Source: CAADGL01 sp964643885 (lineage in GTDB: Bacteria; Planctomycetota; Phycisphaerae; UBA1845; Fen-1342). Taken from it: 27,830 nt of DNA. Each line of letters opens with the position of its first letter. Position 1 is the stretch's first letter. The notes beneath the pieces are model-generated. The model searched no databases. It was not told the origin of the DNA and saw only the letters and a program-made list of their open reading frames with translations. The position numbers and the translations under genes are program-made. The stretch lies in NCBI GenBank assembly GCA_964643885.1, contig CAZXUI010000060.1, positions 1 through 27,830 of the forward strand, in the 5' to 3' direction. Positions 1 to 7,949 of this stretch are shown here, in pieces.

Positions 1-371
1 ATGTCGCCCATGTGGATGCAGTCGGTCGGGCAGGGCTCGACGCACAGGGCACAGAACATGCACTTGGCATAATCGATCGCGAAGCGGTGCAACGCGCCGC
101 CGCGGGCGATGCCGTCGCTCTTGTCGATCTTGCGCGGGCCGCTCTTCTCGATGTAGATGCAGTCGACCGGGCAGGCCTTGGCACACAGGTCACAGCCGAT
201 GCACTTCTCGATCTCGAAATAGTGAAACCCGCGGAAGCGGGCGGCCAGGGCCGGAGCGACATCGGGGTATTGCAGCGTGACCTTCTGGGCGAAGTAGTAG
301 CGCAGCGTGATCCGCATGCCGATCCAGATGGTCGAGACGGTGCGGTAGATGTCGCGAAAGTAGCGTGCCAC
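1..371 (-). CDS. nuoI: NADH-quinone oxidoreductase subunit I (NuoI), partial, C-terminus off the left edge
   Basis: This is the 8Fe ferredoxin-like subunit of respiratory complex I, which carries two [4Fe-4S] clusters (N6a/N6b) relaying electrons toward quinone. The 123 visible codons read on the minus strand from a GTG at 371. They give an N-terminal amphipathic/membrane-associated stretch (ARYFRDIYRTVSTIWIGMRI), then the first cluster motif CIGCDLCAKACP, a basic linker, and the second motif CMFCALCVEPCP followed by TDCIHMGD at the edge. The GTG start has a GGGAG ribosome-binding site about 6 bases upstream, and the product then begins like known NuoI proteins. An in-frame stop lies near 440. 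No nuoH lies upstream, so this gene starts its own transcript or a split nuo cluster that continues leftward. Identity is secure; only the exact start is inferred. Confidence 0.93.
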   Translation of the reverse strand, partial: MARYFRDIYRTVSTIWIGMRITLRYYFAQKVTLQYPDVAPALAARFRGFHYFEIEKCIGCDLCAKACPVDCIYIEKSGPRKIDKSDGIARGGALHRFAIDYAKCMFCALCVEPCPTDCIHMGD

Positions 372-790
372 GTCGGCTCCCGCTGTGCGACGCCTGCGAA
401 CCGGCCGCGGCCGCGCCGGCCGCGGTTTCACCGAATTCTACGGCATGCCGCGTGCCAGGGGCAACGCGGGCGCGGGGCGATTCGCAGTCGGGGCCGAAGC
501 GGACGCAGCGCGCGTCCCGAGGCGATCGGGCGGGTGGAGAAGCGAAGCGGGTGCGCGACCGGCCGCGCGAATCAGCGGGAAGAGCGCACGGGCGGCGGAA
601 TCGCCCTGGCGGCGCGAGGCGCCGTCGGTCGGCCAGGCGGCCTTGCTGCGGCCGGGCGCGCCGCGCGGCGGCCTGACGGCGCATTGAAACTGCCGGGGCC
701 GACGTCTGTGGCACCGCTCGTTCGTGGCCCCGCTTTTCAAGCGGTCCACGCACCGGTTGGAAACCGGTGCCACAGAACGTCAGCGGGCAG
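372..790. other. Intergenic region, no credible gene
   Basis: This 419-base GC-rich gap lies between nuoI and the small lipoprotein gene, and both genes point left. Open frames exist on both strands, but their arginine/alanine-rich, low-complexity translations show no motif, and I treat them as by-products of high GC. The only structured element I see is the palindromic block at 702-780, listed separately. I found no convincing promoter for nuoI. Confidence 0.6.
702..780. repeat. Compound inverted-repeat element (three overlapping hairpins)
   Basis: Outer arms: ACGTCTGTGGCACCG at 702-716 is the reverse complement of 765-780 apart from one extra base. Inside is a 6-bp stem with a 3-base loop (CCGCTT/AAGCGG, 730-744), bracketed by GTGG/CCAC. 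A second stem is a perfect 8 bp (CACCGGTT/AACCGGTG, 751-769, loop GGA). The second stem shares its right arm with the outer pair, so the element can form two mutually exclusive folds. It lies 10 bases beyond the lipoprotein stop codon, so it may end that transcript, but it lacks a clear T-run. A REP-like dispersed element is the other reading. Confidence 0.7.
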
Positions 791-976
791 CTAACCTTCC
801 GTGCCCGTGCCGTCGCCGACCAGGCCGGCCAGCAGGGCCGAGAGGGCCGAGCTGAGCAGGCCGCTGAAAAGCTGCTGGGCGATCAGCACGGCGGCCGCGC
901 CGGCACAACCACCAAGCTGCAACACGATGCCGCCGCAGGCGACGAGTCCCGCGACCTTCCAGAACCGTCGAGTCAT
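791..976 (-). CDS. Small predicted lipoprotein (61 aa)
   Basis: A 61-residue protein with a basic N-terminus (MTRRFWK), a hydrophobic segment at about residues 8-20 and a lipobox-like LGGC with Cys24, followed by a second hydrophobic/Ala-Leu-rich stretch and a short Gly/Thr tail. Signal peptidase II would leave a lipidated peptide of under 40 residues. Tiny proteins with a Gly-Gly-Cys lipobox and a hydrophobic remainder occur in planctomycetes, but I know no function for them. The ATG at 976 has GGAG about 9 bases upstream. A TTGTGC-N16-TATAGT promoter lies about 64 bases further up. The gene appears monocistronic. An alternative reading is a small inner-membrane hairpin protein. Confidence 0.72.
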   Translation of the reverse strand: MTRRFWKVAGLVACGGIVLQLGGCAGAAAVLIAQQLFSGLLSSALSALLAGLVGDGTGTEG

Positions 977-1039
977 TTGCGTCTCCGAATTGAGCGTGCC
1001 GGGCGCGGTTCAGTCCTTGTACACCGCCCTACGGCAAGC

Positions 1040-1067
1040 ACTATATCATCCGCGAGCCCGCGCACAA
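1040..1067 (-). promoter_or_regulatory. Putative sigma70-type promoter of the small lipoprotein gene
   Basis: On the minus strand, -35 TTGTGC (1067-1062) and -10 TATAGT (1045-1040) are 16 bases apart. The predicted start is near 1033, giving a leader of about 55-60 bases with GGAG before the ATG at 976. The match is by eye only. Confidence 0.4.
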
Positions 1068-1178
1068 GCTGCCGGGCCAACGTTGATCTCTATCGGTCGT
1101 CTATCATGAGAGGGTTCGCCGGGTCGGCCGGCAGACCGCAGTCCGGCACGATGCCGGCGTACGGAGAGGACGGATCGG

Positions 1179-2786
1179 ATGGGAGGCCTCCGCAGGGACG
1201 CGGTGCGGTGGATCGTAGCGGGATTGTGTGCGGCGGTGTGCGGGTGCGGGCCCGGCTCGCCGCTGGCGGTGCGGCTGGACGCGCAGACCTCGCGCCCGGC
1301 CCCACGGGCGGTACTTTTCTTCTGCGACGGCGTCTCGGTGGACCTGCTCCGCCAGGGATGCCGCGAGGGCTGGCTACCCAATCTTGAGCGCCACTTTCTG
1401 AAGCGCGGCACGCAGGTCGTGGACGCCTTTACCACGATCCCGTCGCTGACGTTTCCGACGATGGCCACGGTGATGACGGGGCAGACGCCGGCCCGGCACG
1501 GGATCGTCGGCAACCGCTGGTTCGAGCCGGCGACGCGGCGCTGCCGCGACTACCTGCACCCAGGTTTCTATCGACACGTAAACTCGGACCTGGACGTGCG
1601 GACGCTGGCCGAGCATCTGGCGCCCGCCTCGACCGCCACGATTCAGTTGCCCTTGTTCCGCGGCTCAGAGCTGGAGCTCTCCAACGCGCTGCTCTCGGGC
1701 CTGTTCTGGTTCATCCACGGCTACAACACCATCAACGCGATTGCGGCCGGGTCGGTGACGGATGTCGCGGCGTGGGCGAACCGGCGGGGCGAATTGCCGG
1801 AGCTGCTGGTGATTTACCTGCCGGCGACGGACCTCGTGGCACACGCGTCAGGCGTGGATTCGGGCAAGTACCGCTGGGCGATGCAGCGGATGGACGAGCA
1901 GGTCGGCGCGGTGTGCGGTTGGATGGAGCGCCAGGGGCTCCTGGAGGAAACCTACCTGCTGTTCGTGAGCGACCACGGGTTCGTGACGGTGAATCACGGG
2001 CGGGTCGTCGACGTGCCGGAGTACTGCCGCAAGGTCCTCGGGCGGCGGGTCACGCAGCGGCTGCCGCAGGGTGAATCGGACGCGGCGCGGCGGGCGCACT
2101 TCGACCGGCATGATGCCGTCTTCGTCGCGGGCGATACGCGCGTGGCGATGCTCTACCTCGCGAGCGCTGGGGGATGGGACCAGCGGGCGACGGCCGAGCA
2201 GTTGCGGGCGATTCTGGACGCGGTCCCGGCAGGCCGGCGGCTGTGGGAGCTGGACGGCGTGCGGCTGGTGGCGCTGCGCGGCGGCGAGGGGCAGGTAACG
2301 CTGCTTTCGCGAGGAGCGGAGGCGCGGATCATCGAGCAGATGGTCGACGGCGAGCCGCACTATCGCCTCGAGGCGGTGGAAGGCGACGTGTTGGGGTATG
2401 GCCACGACCCGGCCCTGGCGGAATTCATCGCGGCCGGGGCACACTCGTCGCGGGCGTGGCTTGAGGCGACGGCCGGTCAGACCTATCCGGATGTCGTGCC
2501 GCACCTCGTGCCGCTGATGGCCTCGCCGCGGACGGGCGACGTTCTGATCTTCGCAGCGACCGGATATGGCTTCGAGTCGCAGCGTTCGAGCCACGGGGGA
2601 CTCCACCGGGACGAATGCCGCATGCCGCTCATCTTCGCCGGGCCGGGCGTGCCGGCCGGCGCGACGGTGCCGGTGGCGCGGGCCTGCGATGTGGCGCCGA
2701 CGCTGCTGCGGCTGTTCGGGCGGGCCGAGCGGGCCGGGGAGCTCGAGGGGCAGGCGATCGAATTCCAGCCGGCCAGGCGTGAATGA
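1179..2786 (+). CDS. Secreted alkaline phosphatase-superfamily phosphodiesterase (type I PDE/NPP-like)
   Basis: A 535-residue zinc-dependent phosphodiesterase/phosphatase-like enzyme acting outside the cytoplasm. Residues 1-23 form a signal peptide ending in a lipobox-like CGC, so it may be a lipoprotein. The catalytic core begins at AVLFFCDGV with metal ligand Asp50. SLTFPTMATVMTG supplies the likely nucleophile Thr91, as in nucleotide pyrophosphatases, followed by the usual PARHGIVGN. Further ligands appear in YLPATDLVAHASG, FVSDHGF and SHGGLHRDECRMPLIFAGPGV. The C-terminus ends with the family's APTLLRLFG helix. The length suits a single-domain member with an insert at about residues 270-410. 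The start is supported by GGAGAGGA about 8 bases upstream. The glycosidase gene follows after 62 bases in the same direction and may be co-transcribed. The substrate is unknown; phosphodiesters, phosphonates or sulfated sugars are possible. Confidence 0.88.
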   Translation: MGGLRRDAVRWIVAGLCAAVCGCGPGSPLAVRLDAQTSRPAPRAVLFFCDGVSVDLLRQGCREGWLPNLERHFLKRGTQVVDAFTTIPSLTFPTMATVMTGQTPARHGIVGNRWFEPATRRCRDYLHPGFYRHVNSDLDVRTLAEHLAPASTATIQLPLFRGSELELSNALLSGLFWFIHGYNTINAIAAGSVTDVAAWANRRGELPELLVIYLPATDLVAHASGVDSGKYRWAMQRMDEQVGAVCGWMERQGLLEETYLLFVSDHGFVTVNHGRVVDVPEYCRKVLGRRVTQRLPQGESDAARRAHFDRHDAVFVAGDTRVAMLYLASAGGWDQRATAEQLRAILDAVPAGRRLWELDGVRLVALRGGEGQVTLLSRGAEARIIEQMVDGEPHYRLEAVEGDVLGYGHDPALAEFIAAGAHSSRAWLEATAGQTYPDVVPHLVPLMASPRTGDVLIFAATGYGFESQRSSHGGLHRDECRMPLIFAGPGVPAGATVPVARACDVAPTLLRLFGRAERAGELEGQAIEFQPARRE

Positions 2787-2848
2787 GGAGCGCCGTACCC
2801 CGGCGCGGAGATCGGCGTGGCACACGGAAGGTAGAATCTCATTAGACT

Positions 2849-3973
2849 ATGCGGGCTATGAAGCTGCTGCTGGCCTCATTGATCGCGTCGGTGATTGCGG
2901 CGGGCGTTTTCTTCTCGGCGTCCGGGCTGGAGCTGCGCGGCGATGGGGCGACCGGGGAGCACGCGGACGCGGTCGGGCCGACGCGGCTGGAGTACCGCGG
3001 CGTGGCGATTCAGCTCGCCGACGGGATCGACCCGCTGGGTAAGTACAGGCCGATGCTGCGCGAGATCGCAGAGCTGGGGGCGGACACGGTGCTCTTCTCG
3101 ACGGCCGCGTACATGGAGCACGCGCGCGGGCAGGCGATCTTCATCGAGTCGCGCAGCACGCCGTCGGCCGAGAAGTTCACGGCGCTGATCCGCGAGGCGC
3201 GCGGGCTGGGGCTGCGCGTGATCGTGATGCCGATCGTGCTGCTGAAACACCCGCGCGGCAGCGAATGGCGCGGCGTGATCGAACCGCCGGACTGGCACAA
3301 GTGGTGGGAGGACTACCGTCAGGTGATCGGCTACTTCGCCGACATCGCCCGCGAGGGCGGCGCGGAGGTGCTGATGGTCGGGTCGGAGCTGATCAGCACC
3401 GAGCGCAACACCGCCCAGTGGGTCCGCGTGATCGAGCTGGCCCGCGGCCGCTTTCCGGGCAAGCTGGGCTACTCGGCCAACTGGGACCACTTCCGGCCGA
3501 TCCAGTTCTGGGACAAGCTCGACCTGGTCGGAATGACCAGCTACTACACGCTGGCGAAAGACAAGAATCCGACGGTCGAGCAACTGGTGGAAAGCTGGCA
3601 GCCGATCCGGCAGGACATCACGGGCTGGGCGCGCGAGGTGGGCAAGCCCATCGTCCTGACGGAGGTCGGCTGGTGCAGTCAGGAAGGCGCGGCCAGCGCG
3701 CCGTGGAACTACTACCAGAACCAGAAGCCGACGCCCGAAGGGCATGAAGAGCAGCGGCGGCTCTACGAGGCCTTCGTGCGGGCCTGGCAGGACGCGCCGC
3801 AACTGGCAGGCGTGATCTGGTGGGAATGGTCCGAGTCGCCCGGCGGACCAGGCGATCACGGCTACACGCCGCGCGGCAAGCCGGCCGAGCGGGTCCTGCG
3901 CGAGTGGTTCGAGCGGACGCGGACGCAGCCGGCCGAACAGGCCACGAGCCGGCCCGCGGCCGGTTCACGCTGA
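2849..3973 (+). CDS. Glycoside hydrolase, GH113-like (beta-mannanase-type TIM barrel), secreted or membrane-anchored
   Basis: A 374-residue protein with an N-terminal hydrophobic signal/anchor (residues 5-24), then a (beta/alpha)8 clan GH-A fold. The likely acid/base is Glu180 in MVGSEL after strand 4. The likely nucleophile is Glu272 in VLTEVGW. WDKLDLVGMTSYY and GVIWWEWSES supply the aromatic subsite residues expected late in such barrels. This pattern (GSE...TEVGW...WWEW) fits the GH113 endo-beta-mannanase family and its 'glycosidase-like' relatives. Substrate specificity cannot be read from sequence. Two ATGs (2849, 2858) compete; neither has a good ribosome-binding site, and MKLLLASLIASV from 2858 is an equally good signal start. 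A TAGAAT at 2832 could be a -10 box without a clear -35. The C-terminal 25 residues are a Pro/Ala/Thr-rich tail. Confidence 0.8.
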   Translation: MRAMKLLLASLIASVIAAGVFFSASGLELRGDGATGEHADAVGPTRLEYRGVAIQLADGIDPLGKYRPMLREIAELGADTVLFSTAAYMEHARGQAIFIESRSTPSAEKFTALIREARGLGLRVIVMPIVLLKHPRGSEWRGVIEPPDWHKWWEDYRQVIGYFADIAREGGAEVLMVGSELISTERNTAQWVRVIELARGRFPGKLGYSANWDHFRPIQFWDKLDLVGMTSYYTLAKDKNPTVEQLVESWQPIRQDITGWAREVGKPIVLTEVGWCSQEGAASAPWNYYQNQKPTPEGHEEQRRLYEAFVRAWQDAPQLAGVIWWEWSESPGGPGDHGYTPRGKPAERVLREWFERTRTQPAEQATSRPAAGSR

Positions 3974-4270
3974 GGAGTCGCTTCGGAGCGCGGCCGGCCG
4001 ATAAGTGTTTCGCGACGCCCGGCGCGGCGGGCGATCGAGTCGCAAGGCAGGTCCGAATACCGGGGGAATCGAACATCCGCGTGGGGAAGATGCCCGGCGA
4101 GCCGCAATGAGGCCGCGGCTGGCAAACATAAACTGATGACGCTCGCGGGGTTTGCCGGTGAACCGGCGCGGAACCGCGGGGGCGCGATGGGGTCAGCAGG
4201 CCGGACGCGCGAGAACCGGCTCAGAGAGGTCGCGTCGAGCACACTGGTAGGCCTCGTGGTCTGGAAACGA
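3974..4270. other. Intergenic region upstream of the sigma factor
   Basis: About 297 bases between the glycosidase stop and the chosen sigma-factor start. The sigma frame stays open back to 4136, but the translated 45 residues there are unlike any sigma N-terminus and are treated as untranslated. A small hairpin (GCCGG/CCGGC, around 4154-4167) is visible. I could not pick out a convincing promoter or terminator. Confidence 0.5.
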
Positions 4271-4909
4271 ATGCCGTCGTCCAACAGGACCGATTCTGGT
4301 TCCGGACATGGGCCCCCACCTCGGCCGAACTGGGGTCCGGCTGAATTTGCTGCGCACCTCGAGGAGTCGTTCCGAACCTTCTGGCTGATTGCGGTTGGAA
4401 TCGTCAAGGATGGGTCGCTGGCCGAAGACGTCGTCCAGGAAGCCGCGGTGGTGGCGCTCGGCAAGCTGGGTGATTTCGAGCCGGGGACGAACTTTCGCGC
4501 CTGGATGGGCCGGACGATCCGATATGTGGCGCTGAATTTCGGCCGAAAGGAAGGCCGGCGGCGGACGGTGGGATTGTCGGTGAGCGACGCGGACGACGCG
4601 GTCGTGCGGGTGAGTGCGAACAGCGAGCTTCCGCCGCTGCGGCTGACACGGGACGGGCGGCTGCCGCCGGATCAGCAGCACTTCGACGACCGGCTGATGG
4701 CGGCGCTGAGCGAGGTGAGCGAGACGGCCCGGGCGTGCCTGCTGCTGAGGACGGTCGATGGATTGGAGTATTCGGAGATCTCGGAGATTCTGGAAATCCC
4801 TGAGGGCACGGCGATGAGTCACGTTCATCGCGCCCGGCAGCACCTGCGGCGGCTGCTGTCGGTTCACACGGAGTTCGCCCTGCGAGCCGCGGAGTCGAAA
4901 GATGGGTGA
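4271..4909 (+). CDS. ECF-type RNA polymerase sigma factor
   Basis: A 212-residue sigma-70-family factor of the extracytoplasmic-function class. Region 2 (about residues 38-98) contains GSLAEDVVQEAAVVALGKL and FRAWMGRTIRYVALNFGRK, the usual DxVQE and W-xx-I--N pattern for core binding and -10 recognition. A variable linker follows, then region 4 (about 150-205) with LLLRTVDGLEYSEISEILE and PEGTAMSHVHRARQHLRRLL, the helix-turn-helix for the -35. I chose ATG 4271 (MPSSNRTDSG) because the upstream extension to 4136 lacks sigma-like sequence; GGAAA sits close upstream. The stop overlaps the start of the next gene (ATGGGTGA), which signals translational coupling to the membrane protein taken to be its anti-sigma factor. 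The stimulus and regulon are unknown. Confidence 0.9.
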   Translation: MPSSNRTDSGSGHGPPPRPNWGPAEFAAHLEESFRTFWLIAVGIVKDGSLAEDVVQEAAVVALGKLGDFEPGTNFRAWMGRTIRYVALNFGRKEGRRRTVGLSVSDADDAVVRVSANSELPPLRLTRDGRLPPDQQHFDDRLMAALSEVSETARACLLLRTVDGLEYSEISEILEIPEGTAMSHVHRARQHLRRLLSVHTEFALRAAESKDG

Positions 4910-5699
4910 AAAACCCTTCAGTAACGTGGACGATCTGCTCGACGCGTATCTGGACGGCGCGCTGGACGCGGCCGAACGACAACGTGTCGACCAGCGCCTG
5001 ACATCGGATCGCGGACTGCGCGACCGTCTGCATCTGCAAGAGCAGATCGACGCGGCGCTGCGGCGACTTTTCATTGCGCCGTCGCCGCAGCGCACACTTG
5101 ACAAGCTGGGCCTGGCGCGGGCGGCGGCCGGGCGTGGGCGGCGCAGCAGCTTGCCGCGCGCGGCGGTGGCTGCGGCGGTGATCCTTCTGCTGGTCGGTGG
5201 AAACTGGTTCGCCTGGCGCTATCTGAATCCGCGCGAGCCGGAGATCGGCGTCCCGCCGGTGCAGTTGGTTTCCTTCGATAAGGGGTATGAGCAGATTGTC
5301 GCGGGCGGGTTCCGGCCGCTCTGGCTGTGCCGCAACAACCAGGAGCTGGCGGGCAACGTCTGGAAGCAGTTCGGCCAGGGGCTGGCGCTGAAGGATGCCC
5401 CGCGTGAGGTGCGCGTCAGCGGGCTGCACTATCGGCCGTCGCTGACGCCGCGCACGATGGTGTTGATGTTCCGGGTGGATGATCCGGCGGCGGACTCGCC
5501 GGTGATCGTGTTCATCGATGAGAAGAAGTCGGACAGCGGGCCCAAGCTTGCGGAAGGCAGCGGGCTGAACGTCTTCCGCGGGGAGGTCGGCGAGCTCGTG
5601 CTCTACGAAGTGACCCCGGCCGATGAGGCCCACGCGCTGCCGCTGTTCTACGATCCGAAGATGCCGGAGCAGTGGTACCGCGAGGGGATCGGCGGCTGA
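4902..5699 (+). CDS. Probable transmembrane anti-sigma factor
   Basis: A 265-residue single-pass protein overlapping the ECF sigma gene by 8 bases. The N-terminal cytosolic part (1-80) begins with NVDDLLDAYLDGALDAAERQ and a helical RQRVDQRLTSDRGLRDRL, the 'YLDGELsxxE' helix typical of anti-sigma domains. No HxxxCxxC zinc motif is present, so it belongs to the non-zinc kind. One membrane helix spans about 86-107. The extracytoplasmic 160 residues include a 'VQLVSFDKGYEQIVAGGF' start and a 'VLMFRVDDPA...PVIVFIDEKK' beta-rich stretch that I cannot place in a family; this part probably senses the signal. The role is inferred mainly from the coupling and the N-terminus. An alternative is a membrane protein merely regulated by the sigma factor. 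Confidence 0.78.
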   Translation: MGEKPFSNVDDLLDAYLDGALDAAERQRVDQRLTSDRGLRDRLHLQEQIDAALRRLFIAPSPQRTLDKLGLARAAAGRGRRSSLPRAAVAAAVILLLVGGNWFAWRYLNPREPEIGVPPVQLVSFDKGYEQIVAGGFRPLWLCRNNQELAGNVWKQFGQGLALKDAPREVRVSGLHYRPSLTPRTMVLMFRVDDPAADSPVIVFIDEKKSDSGPKLAEGSGLNVFRGEVGELVLYEVTPADEAHALPLFYDPKMPEQWYREGIGG

Positions 5700-5866
5700 G
5701 AGGGCGGACGGACGCGGGTTGCGCGGGGAATCCAGCGAGGGGCGGGGGTACTCAGAGGGGCGGCGAATCTCAGCGAATTCCTGTGCCTGGTTGACGATGC
5801 CGCACGCTGCGCAGCGCGAGCGTCCCGCCCCCGCTGCCCATGTTGCAGGACGATTGACCAACTGCA
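5700..5866. other. Convergent intergenic gap
   Basis: This 167-base gap separates the anti-sigma gene from the oppositely oriented TPR gene. It contains a perfect 12-bp palindrome, CGCTGCGCAGCG (5805-5816). No T-tract-bearing terminator is evident for either gene. Confidence 0.4.
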
Positions 5867-7804
5867 CTAGTTCGGCGGACGCAGGCGGCGGATGGCTTCG
5901 GCCTGCGGCGCGGCGCGGCGGTCGATCGCGACGGCCGCACGCAGGTCCTGCTCCGCCGCGGCCCGGTTTCCGGCCAGCACGCGGCAACGGGCCCGCATCA
6001 GCAGCGCCGGCACGTGCCGGGGGGCCTGCTCGAGCACGCTCGTGCAGAGCGCCTCGCCGTCCGCCGGACGATTCACATCGAGATAGATCCGCACGCCGAG
6101 CTCGAGCAGGTTCGCGTTGGTCGGCTGCGCGGCAAGCCCCCTGCGAATCTCCTCCATCGCCTCGTCGGGACGGTTCAGCTCTCGCAGGCACGTCGCCCGG
6201 GCGTGGCGGACGGCCGGGTGAGCGCGCTCGCCCGGGCCGGCCGCGTCGATCTGCGCGAGCGCCTCGGCGAACTTGCGCTGCTGCATGAGCGCGTGCGCGA
6301 GCTGGAGCCGGGCGCCGGGATAGTCGGGGTCGACGGCGAGGACGGCCTGAAGATGCGAGACGGCCTCGTCGCGGCGGCCGGCCTGGGCCAGCAGCCAGGC
6401 GAGACGGAAGCGCGTCTCGAGCAGTTTCGGAGCGAGATCTACGGCCCGCTGCATGTACTTGAGAGCCTCGTCGGGCTTCTTCGGCCCCAGCTCGAAGGCG
6501 ATCAGGCTGTATCCGCGAGCCGAATTGGGGCTGTAGCGCATAATGTCGTTGGCCAGGGTCATCGTGTCGCGCCAGGCCGTCGAGCGCCAGCCGGCCAGTG
6601 CGGCCAAGGCGATCACAAGCAGGGCCGCGGCGGCGATCCGCGGCGGCGGGCCGAGGCCGCGCGATATTCGCTCCAGCAGCAGCACGAGCACCACGGCCGG
6701 CGCCGCCAGGGCGAGATAGACGTGGTGGTTGAGCACCAGCGACAGATCGGGGTGGCCATAAGCGATCAGGCCGAGCGTGGGGGCCAGCACGGCGACGAAA
6801 TGGATCGTGGCGACGAGCGCGACGGCGAGCGGACGGCTGTGCTGCGGGCGGGCAATGAAGGCCGCCGCAAGCCACGCGACCGCCGCCGCGGCCCAGAATC
6901 CGAAGATGACGATGCGCGGCGTCGTGACTGCGGACTCCCAGCGTTCGTACGTGGCGGTGATGCCGACGGGCACGATGAACTTGGAGAGATACTCGCTCAG
7001 GGCCATCGCGGCGAAGAGCATGCGGACGAAGAGCGGCTGCACCTCGACGCCCGGACCGCGCGTCTGCGTGTTGAGTGTGACGGCGATGAAGAGCACGGCG
7101 ACGAACAGGTGTGGCGCGACGGCCAGGAACGTCGCCGGCCGGACGCTGCGGCCGCGGAGCCAGGGCGTCAGCAACAGCGTCAGCGGCAGGAGCATGCTGG
7201 CAGTCTTGGCGAGCATGGCGAGGGCGAAGAGCAGGATGCTGGCGAGCATGCCGACGCTCAGTGGGCGCTGTTCAGACCTGAGCCATAGCAGCGCCGAGGC
7301 CAGGCAGAGGACGGTCGAAAGTGTGTTTTTGCGCTCGACGGCCCAGACCACCGATTGCACCTGGAGCGGGTGGAGCAGCCAGACCGCCGCCGCGAGCCAG
7401 GCGAGCAGCGGCGTCATGCCGAGGTGGACGAGACAGCGCCAGAGCAACACGCCGCAGGCCGCGTGAAGGAGGATGTTGATGCCGTGGTTGACGGAGGGCA
7501 GCGGCGGCTGGTCGGGCTTGATGATGCCGAGCGCGAGCTGGGCCTGCTTTTCGAGCCAGAAGCTCGTGAAGACGAGCGGGTAGTACTTCGTGCCGGGCGT
7601 GGGCGTCCAGATGCGGACCAGGCCGGCCGCGTCGTTCAGATTCGGATTGACCTCGATGTAAAGGCTGTCGTCGAAGTTGACGTAGCCGTTGCTGAAGGCG
7701 GGGCAGAAGGCGATCACGGTGAGGGCGACGAGGGCGAGGGCGGGCCAGAGAACGGGCGCGCGGCTCTTGCGACGGCCCTCGGCTTCGGCGAGCAGATCGA
7801 CCAT
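5867..7804 (-). CDS. TMTC-like multi-pass membrane protein with C-terminal TPR repeats (GT-C-type fold likely)
   Basis: A 645-residue protein. The first 420 residues hold roughly ten hydrophobic helices. Key motifs are NGYVNFDDSLYI (Asp45-Asp46 in the first non-cytoplasmic loop, where GT-C glycosyltransferases carry their catalytic acid), YYPLVFTSFWLE, the HGINILLHA helix, and HPLQVQSVVWAVERKN (145-160). This succession matches the DUF1736/TMTC protein-O-mannosyltransferase-like family common in environmental bacteria. From about residue 422, at least five TPR-type helical pairs follow (e.g. PDEALKYMQRAVDLAP, DEAVSHLQAVLAVDPDY, FAEALAQIDAAGP). The likely role is lipid-linked sugar transfer to protein at the membrane, with TPRs for partner binding; the substrate is unknown. 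The ATG at 7804 has no clear ribosome-binding site. The gene points away from the beta-propeller gene's terminator block. Confidence 0.82.
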   Translation of the reverse strand: MVDLLAEAEGRRKSRAPVLWPALALVALTVIAFCPAFSNGYVNFDDSLYIEVNPNLNDAAGLVRIWTPTPGTKYYPLVFTSFWLEKQAQLALGIIKPDQPPLPSVNHGINILLHAACGVLLWRCLVHLGMTPLLAWLAAAVWLLHPLQVQSVVWAVERKNTLSTVLCLASALLWLRSEQRPLSVGMLASILLFALAMLAKTASMLLPLTLLLTPWLRGRSVRPATFLAVAPHLFVAVLFIAVTLNTQTRGPGVEVQPLFVRMLFAAMALSEYLSKFIVPVGITATYERWESAVTTPRIVIFGFWAAAAVAWLAAAFIARPQHSRPLAVALVATIHFVAVLAPTLGLIAYGHPDLSLVLNHHVYLALAAPAVVLVLLLERISRGLGPPPRIAAAALLVIALAALAGWRSTAWRDTMTLANDIMRYSPNSARGYSLIAFELGPKKPDEALKYMQRAVDLAPKLLETRFRLAWLLAQAGRRDEAVSHLQAVLAVDPDYPGARLQLAHALMQQRKFAEALAQIDAAGPGERAHPAVRHARATCLRELNRPDEAMEEIRRGLAAQPTNANLLELGVRIYLDVNRPADGEALCTSVLEQAPRHVPALLMRARCRVLAGNRAAAEQDLRAAVAIDRRAAPQAEAIRRLRPPN

Positions 7805-7896
7805 GGTGCAGGCGGTTTAGCGGCGAAGCGGCGGGCTGGCAAGGCGGGCGGGTAAGCCTGTGAACGATTCGCGCTCCCCACAGAGGGGGCCTTGGG

Positions 7897-7920
7897 GGTG
7901 CGAGATGGGAATCTCGCACC
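7897..7920. repeat. Perfect inverted repeat (10-bp stem)
   Basis: GGTGCGAGAT (7897-7906) and ATCTCGCACC (7911-7920) flank a GGGA loop. Part of the right arm recurs as AATCTCGCAC at 7931-7940, suggesting a repeat family. Confidence 0.75.
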
Positions 7921-7949
7921 TGCGGCTTCGAATCTCGCACGCGCGAGGC

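Noticed and set aside
372..785. Several overlapping frames of about 100-190 codons upstream of nuoI
   Set aside because: Arg/Ala/Gly/Pro-rich with no motif or ribosome-binding site; not supported as genes.
3974..4135. A gene in the glycosidase/sigma gap
   Set aside because: Only short shadow frames with no ribosome-binding site or recognisable product.
4404..6875. An 823-codon minus-strand frame across sigma, anti-sigma and the TPR gene
   Set aside because: It crosses three well-supported genes in other frames and is low-complexity; typical of high-GC DNA.
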